DNA of 64,000 bases, taken from contig CM073196.1 in NCBI GenBank assembly GCA_037042915.1, forward strand, positions 558,001 to 622,000, read 5' to 3'. The DNA is from Auricularia sp. M13 (Eukaryota; Basidiomycota; Agaricomycetes; Auriculariales; Auriculariaceae). The notes below the pieces were generated by a model, which saw only the letters and a list, made by a program, of their open reading frames with translations, made no database searches and was not told the origin of the DNA. Positions 59,536-64,000 of this stretch are shown one piece after another; within the stretch, counting starts at the first letter, position 1, and every line of letters starts with the position of its first letter. The position numbers and the translations under genes are program-made.

Positions 59536-60582
59536 CTATCGGACCAGTTCGAGTATAAAGATATTTGGTGCGGTATAACCCAGGCGCGTCTTGCAGTACG
59601 CTTCGTCGCGGCGCAGACCATTGAACATGCATTTTCCGAGCAACCAATCTTCAAACGCACTGATTCAGCCAGCGTCTACACTCATCAGACGGAAATACGC
59701 ACCCGTACGAAACGCCATGACATTCCCCGGCGCCTCTCGTGGCGAGCGACCCCTTCCGGGCGTCACAGCATACGGATCCAGTGGCACCGGCGGTCCGTAT
59801 GGCGAATACCGTTGGCCACCGCCATACATATACGGTGTGGCATATGGGTCGTTCGCCAGTCCCAAAGCGCCGTAGCCAGGAGTTCCCCCTGGCCGGTGCG
59901 GCGAGACGGAGCGCCCGGCGCGTCGTTGCAGTTGATCTTGCTCGCGCACGTTGAGCTGCGCGAATTCCTCGCGTTTTACTTCCACGTCGCAATAGCTACG
60001 TTTAAAACAAATCTGATGAGAGAAGTGAGGGGAAAAGGAAGAGGAAGAGGACACACTCGCGATACAACTGAACGAAGATGTCGGAAAACGTCACGCCACC
60101 TGGATTCCGCACTATTGTGATCCACGGCGATGCGCGGGTAATAAGTATAATTTCCGACAGGCGGGGGAGCGTTGCAGGAAGGTCTGCATATGCGCCGAAG
60201 TCGGCTACCTGGTGCGAATTTGCCACGAAGACCTTAGTATCTCCTGGAAATTTAATGCAATAGTCAAATCCTGCGCATACCGAAATAACGTGGTATACCT
60301 GTCGACATATCATATCGCAACATATGGTCCTGGTCTTCCAGAGCCAGCAGCGGATGAATCTTGGGCTGCACGCCCTCGAAGTTGTACAATTCCGACGGGT
60401 CGAGCACATTGGTGTCTACGCATAGTGATCAGTCTAGATCTGCAGCGTGTATTGCACAGTAGCTCACACCGCGCGGTCTCCCAGGCGAGCGCAGGTGCCT
60501 TGGCCGCAGCGGTGCCCATGGGTGGACAAGTTGAACGGCAAGGACGATCGCGCGCGCCAAACTTTCGGAACCATGTTGCCAT
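59536..60582 (-). CDS. DUF6699 domain protein
   Basis: Five exons read in frame from the ATG at 60582 (MATWFRKFG) to 59536, about 274 residues. The order matches the domain common in Agaricomycetes: IHPLLALEDQDHMLRYDMS, LPATLPRLSEIILI, SPWITIVRNPGGVTFSDIFV and QLYRD. A Pro/Gly/Tyr-rich insert follows (DPYATPYMYGGGQRYSPYGP), with the terminal DWLLGKCMFNGLRRDE at the end. The Tyr/Gly/Pro insert of about 60 residues looks disordered. Family function is unknown. Each intron has good sites, and only the spliced form gives the full domain. The very first exon may be longer. Confidence 0.8.
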
Positions 60583-60862
60583 CGGCAAACCCGGGCCGGA
60601 CTTCTGAGCAGCCGCAATTTTGCTGACTGGGACCCGGGACGAAGACAAAGAGGGGACTTTCTTCACCGTATTCAACGGATGCTCAGAAGCAGAAGGTCGG
60701 TAAGATTGACTACGGATTAGACTCGTCGAATTGACACCACAGGAACGCAGGACAACAAGCAACAAAAGCACGAATTACACTGGATTCAGAAAGCATTTCA
60801 CGGCATAGGAAGAGCATGGAAGGGAACGAGATTGCGAGAGATGGGAAGGAACTGGAGTGGCA

Positions 60863-61481
60863 CTAGTGTTCGGCTGCCATGTGCAAGGCGGTGGCTACGC
60901 TGCACCTGCCGGAGAAGCCGCAAGTGGTGCACCTGAGAGGCGCTGCAGCGTAATCAGCGTCTATCCTCCGCAACACAAACGGAACTCACGCTGACCATAG
61001 TTTCCCTGTGCAACTGGAGGAGCTGATTAGACACACTGCCGAACAGAGGCAGGAAGACATACGTTCAAGCGTACGTCCGAAGGAAAGCCGCCGCCGCAGT
61101 GGTTGCATATCCAGACGTTGCCGGCATCGCGAATATTATGTTGGACCTCGCGGTGTATCCTTAGCACAACGTTGCAGGCCAGTCGAGCACGGCAGCCCGG
61201 GTAGGTGCAGGCAATGGCTGGTACACGACGTCAGAAGCGTGCGACAGAGAATATCGCGCAACTAACGCTGTTTATTGTGCCAGTGAGCCTGAGGACATGT
61301 CAGCACGAGCGTCAAGTATCCCCGCGCTGAAACCTCACCTGCAGGTCGGCGGGGTTGGGTGTGCGAAATTCTTCGCAGAAATAGCAGATGTATTCTGCGG
61401 TCGCGAGTCAGAGCACAGGACATGGAGGCGTATTATGCACGAACGATGTCCCGGGGGAGCTTGACCTTGAGCCTGAGCCAT
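60863..61481 (-). CDS. Extended relative of the zinc-finger microproteins (member 5)
   Basis: Six exons (61466-61481, 61339-61394, 61267-61288, 61075-61217, 60990-61005, 60863-60942) encode 110 residues. Exon 1 is 16 nt (MAQAQ) and exons 2+3 sum to 78 nt (56+22), as in the 21-26 kb family, with an extra intron splitting the 78. Unit one is CYFC-x13-H-x5-P. Unit two is C-x4-C-x12-H-x4-H. A further CNHC leads across another 16-nt exon into GNYGQPPLRC, which echoes the N-F-G-x-P junction. A last finger, C-x2-C-x12-H-x4-H, ends the protein at its second His. The C-x-C tail of the four clustered copies is missing. Function unknown; relationship inferred from exon sizes, phases and the H-x5-P-x2-C spacing. 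Confidence 0.65.
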
Positions 61482-62059
61482 GTCTAGTGCGTCAAGTGTT
61501 GAGATAGCTAAAGTGCGGCGAACTGGAGGTTTAGAGGCTATAGATGGTGCTTATATATACCAGCGCAGGCGTCTTGACCACCACCTTGCCCAGCTCGCGC
61601 ATGTTGCGTGCAGGACCACTGACGCTACGCAAGCATGGACCAGCTGACCGCCACAGTGCCTGAAGAAGCCCGAAATTAAACTCGTAAATGCCTTCTTCGT
61701 TTCCCAGAACAACGATCCGTCGTTTCGCGGAGTCCTCCGCGCGGCCGGATTTGGGCATCCTAGCTCTATACGGGGCGTAGCAAGGGAGGATGTCGGGCGC
61801 GAATCGCCTTGCATACAATCCTGGGTCCATCGATTGCGGTAGATAATACAGATTAATGAGGCTGACGTCGTCCACAGCGCGCGTACCGTCCACAGCGAAC
61901 GTCAGCGAAATATGACGATCCAGTCTCGCGCACCCTGGACGCCCCGGGTTAGCACATGGCCTTCCTATCTGGGACCCTGAGCCGACACGTAGCCGTACCT
62001 TCGCTGAACGCGCAAGCTCCGTCCCTGTACACAAGCGCTAGATTCTCGGGTGCGCAGAG
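61482..62059. other. Spacer; motif-free open frame on the minus strand
   Basis: An open frame at 61531-62034 (minus) would give up to 167 residues, with natural-looking LINLYYLPQSMDPGLYARRF, but without a clear ATG or known domain. It may be a separate small gene or an unspliced 3' extension of RRG7. Confidence 0.25.
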
Positions 62060-62752
62060 TCATCGTGTGCCACCGTCGCAGCCAGGCGCCCAATTAGGCA
62101 GCCTTTTACCGTCCCACCATAGTCCAGGACGGCCAGGCGAGTCAGGGTCGGCGCTGCGCTCCCAGCGCACCTCGAAGGCGGGGCCCAGCAGGTTCGCCAG
62201 CGCGGAATTCCAGATACAGCCGCCAATCGCGTCAGGATGATCCACGCTGAGCCCAGTCGCGGGCAGGTGCATCAGGAAGAACGGAACGCGCGACTGACGC
62301 GCGCGTGCGAGCCCGCCACGCGTAAAGCCGGATTCGGACACGAGCAGGGCAACGGCGTCGGCTGGCGTATCGGACTCGGACTCCGCGAGCAGGCCGTGCA
62401 TGACGCCTTCCATCTCCCGCACGTAATGCGGGCCCAGTTTCAGTCGCTCTGCTTTGCATTGCCCGAGCACTCGTAAGCGGCGGCGTTCAGGATCCGTTTC
62501 ACGACCCGTCGGCAAAGCAGAACCCAGAGAAGACGGCGTAGGAGGCAGCCACCACCAGCCTTGAAGATCAATGCCGCCGTCAGACTTGCCGCCCACACGG
62601 GTCAGCACCATAGACAACTGCGAGCGTAGAATGTGGTGGGACCGCTCTTCAAACTGCATCCCCTGATGCACAGCTGTGAGCCTGGATTTCGTGGAAAGGG
62701 CTTGCTGGAAGCGCGTGTATGTTGAAAAGGCGTTGCGGAAGCCCGGAGGCAT
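62060..62752 (-). CDS. RRG7: RRG7 homologue (restriction-endonuclease-like mitochondrial protein)
   Basis: One exon of 230 residues from the ATG at 62752. The core is a PD-(D/E)xK-type nuclease fold as in the RRG7/DUF2034 family: GGKSDGGIDLQGWWWLP with the metal-binding Asp, then VLGQCKAERLKLGPHYVREM with the Q-x-K part, followed by ALLVSESGFTRGGLARA, VPFFLMHLP and GLWWDGKRLPNW at the C-terminus. In yeast, RRG7 is needed for respiratory growth and the protein is mitochondrial. The first 20 residues (MPPGFRNAFSTYTRFQQALS) are free of acidic residues and Arg-bearing, so they could be part of a targeting signal. An upstream exon is possible. The divergent paralogue at 43-44 kb lacks the catalytic residues. 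Confidence 0.8.
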   Translation of the reverse strand: MPPGFRNAFSTYTRFQQALSTKSRLTAVHQGMQFEERSHHILRSQLSMVLTRVGGKSDGGIDLQGWWWLPPTPSSLGSALPTGRETDPERRRLRVLGQCKAERLKLGPHYVREMEGVMHGLLAESESDTPADAVALLVSESGFTRGGLARARQSRVPFFLMHLPATGLSVDHPDAIGGCIWNSALANLLGPAFEVRWERSADPDSPGRPGLWWDGKRLPNWAPGCDGGTR

Positions 62753-63691
62753 CACTATCCGTCCCAAAGAACCTGAACGGGTCGGGCAGGAGGATAAGGG
62801 ATGCGCCGGTTTTCAAACAGCGACAGGCCACCATACACCTGCTTTTTTTCTCTCAGCGTTTTTTTCAGTCGCACCCCGATCTCAATCACAAATATCTAAT
62901 ATAACTTCATACGAAAGAATAAGCAGAGTCCGTCAAGCGGGTAATGTCCGAAGTACGATGGTCGGCGTGACCTTCAACGGTGAAGCCGGTGAAGTACTGG
63001 ATAATAAAGTTTCCGTGTCATTATCTGAGGCCCCTATTGAGCTAAGACTGAGCTCTAAAGGTGAATCAATGTCGAGCTATCACGGTAGCTAGGCGCTTTC
63101 CAAGATTGCAGCCGTCACAGGCCTATCTCACGCTCTGAGGGCGTCTGTTTGTCAACAGATTGTCAAGCGCTAGGACCCTCTGCGCTCAGGGTCTTCAGCA
63201 ACTAGACGCATGGTCAGTGAAGTTGTAGAGACGCGTGAAACCACTCCCGAGGTTCTCCCGCACGCAGAGTGCATCGCCTCCAACACATGGCAATGGACCC
63301 GGTACGGCTCCCGTACCGCGCGCCATTTGACTGGCACTCCTTCAGGGGCAGCGCACAGCATCGGGTCGTTGACAGGTCACTCTTTACTGCTTTCAGGACG
63401 ATCCAATCGCAAATCTCAGGCAAGTGACGCAGCGTGCATTGAATTGAGTGATTACATGTGAGGGATGAGAAAGGGGAGGGAGAACAAGAGGGCGCAGCGT
63501 GGACTATTGAATGGTACATTTTATCTGAGAGCAGTGCATAGCGAGATGGGAGAGATGCGTCGAAGGAACTGAGAACGGGTCGGGAGAGGATGGCCTAACT
63601 TGACGAATGCCAGTACACACAGTTGCAAGCGCTGACCAACAAACATTAGGTGACGTCGAGGGGCCAGAGCTGTCATACACACCTCGGGTGA
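62753..63691. other. Intergenic
   Basis: No supported gene. Short frames at 62.7-63.5 kb on the plus strand have no motif. Confidence 0.4.
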
Positions 63692-63963
63692 TCAACGACG
63701 GTCCCAATACTCGTCTCCTGGTCTGCGAACATACTCTTTGCGGACGGCGTGGCAGATCATATCGCCATTCTGCGTGCGGTATTCGACGTAGTAGCCCGGC
63801 CCGCCGACCTTCAACGCGGAACGGTCAGCCGAGATGAGATAGGCAAACTGAATAGACTGACGATCATGTTGCCAGTGGTGAGAGTAGTTCGAATGCGACA
63901 GGGGATCCAGGTACCCATGTTGACTTCGGCTGCTTCACCTGGCTGCGACGTGCGATCAGTCAT
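63692..63963 (-). CDS. Uncharacterised 72-residue protein
   Basis: Two exons (63862-63963, 63692-63808) join in phase 0 to 72 residues. The intron has donor GTCAGT, a CTGAC branch point and a TTGAAG acceptor. The protein has MGTWIPCRIRTT, then GGPGYYVEYRTQNGDMICHA and VRKEYVRRPGDEYWD. The GYYVEYRT segment reads like a beta-hairpin. Charged, without a signal peptide or membrane part. No family recognised. The gene lies at the right edge and further upstream exons outside the window are possible. Confidence 0.5.
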
Positions 63964-64000
63964 GGCATGAAATGCACGATATACGCGCATACCCGCAGCT

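Noticed and set aside
61531-62034. 167-residue minus-strand frame downstream of RRG7
   Set aside because: No clear ATG and no domain; kept only as a remark in the spacer entry.

Overview
The window looks like nuclear DNA of a filamentous basidiomycete, most likely an Agaricomycete. Genes are split by many 45-65 nt GT-AG introns with CTRAY-like branch points. The gene content fits wood or litter decay: a dye-decolorizing peroxidase, a PL14-type lyase, an expansin-like protein, a cytochrome P450 and two GMC oxidoreductases. A DUF6699 protein and a protein kinase-WD40 fusion also point to this class. All gene models were spliced by eye and checked for reading-frame continuity across the exons; no database search was run.

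Layout. 0-10 kb: start of a secreted Cys-bearing protein (-), PL14 lyase (+), DyP peroxidase (-), P450 (-). 11.6-18 kb: two tandem paralogous three-finger C2H2 proteins (+) with the same 8-exon structure and a shared upstream region. 18.5-21.2 kb: expansin-like secreted protein (-) and F-box-like protein (+). 21.2-26.6 kb: SGO1 (shugoshin, +) flanked on each side by two copies of a ~80-residue zinc-finger microprotein; the left pair is on the minus strand and the right pair on the plus strand. 27-31 kb: a C2H2 protein, a gene-poor stretch and a small GPI-type secreted protein. 31.2-37.1 kb: two tandem GMC oxidoreductases (-). 39.4-42 kb: riboflavin kinase and a Con-6-type protein (-). 43.4-44.3 kb: an RRG7-like paralogue without its nuclease residues, followed by a 426-bp MITE. 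47-54.5 kb: kinase-WD40 fusion, calcipressin, SDR (all +). 55.7-62.8 kb: ATG15 with a 1.23-kb intron, a DUF6699 protein, a fifth and more elaborate relative of the microprotein family, and RRG7 (all -). A 72-residue two-exon gene lies at the right edge.

Functional themes. The left half is rich in secreted or redox enzymes for plant-polymer turnover. The right half holds housekeeping and signalling genes: flavin synthesis, autophagy, calcineurin control, mitochondrial upkeep. The best candidate for something undescribed is the zinc-finger microprotein family. Three of the four clustered copies share a 78-nt second exon, two of them certainly or probably share a 16-nt first exon, and the fifth member 35 kb away keeps both lengths, with the 78 nt split 56+22. 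All members share a C-x2-C ... H-x5-P-x2-C core; I do not recognise the family. I saw no tRNA, rRNA, CRISPR array, retroelement or virus-like element.
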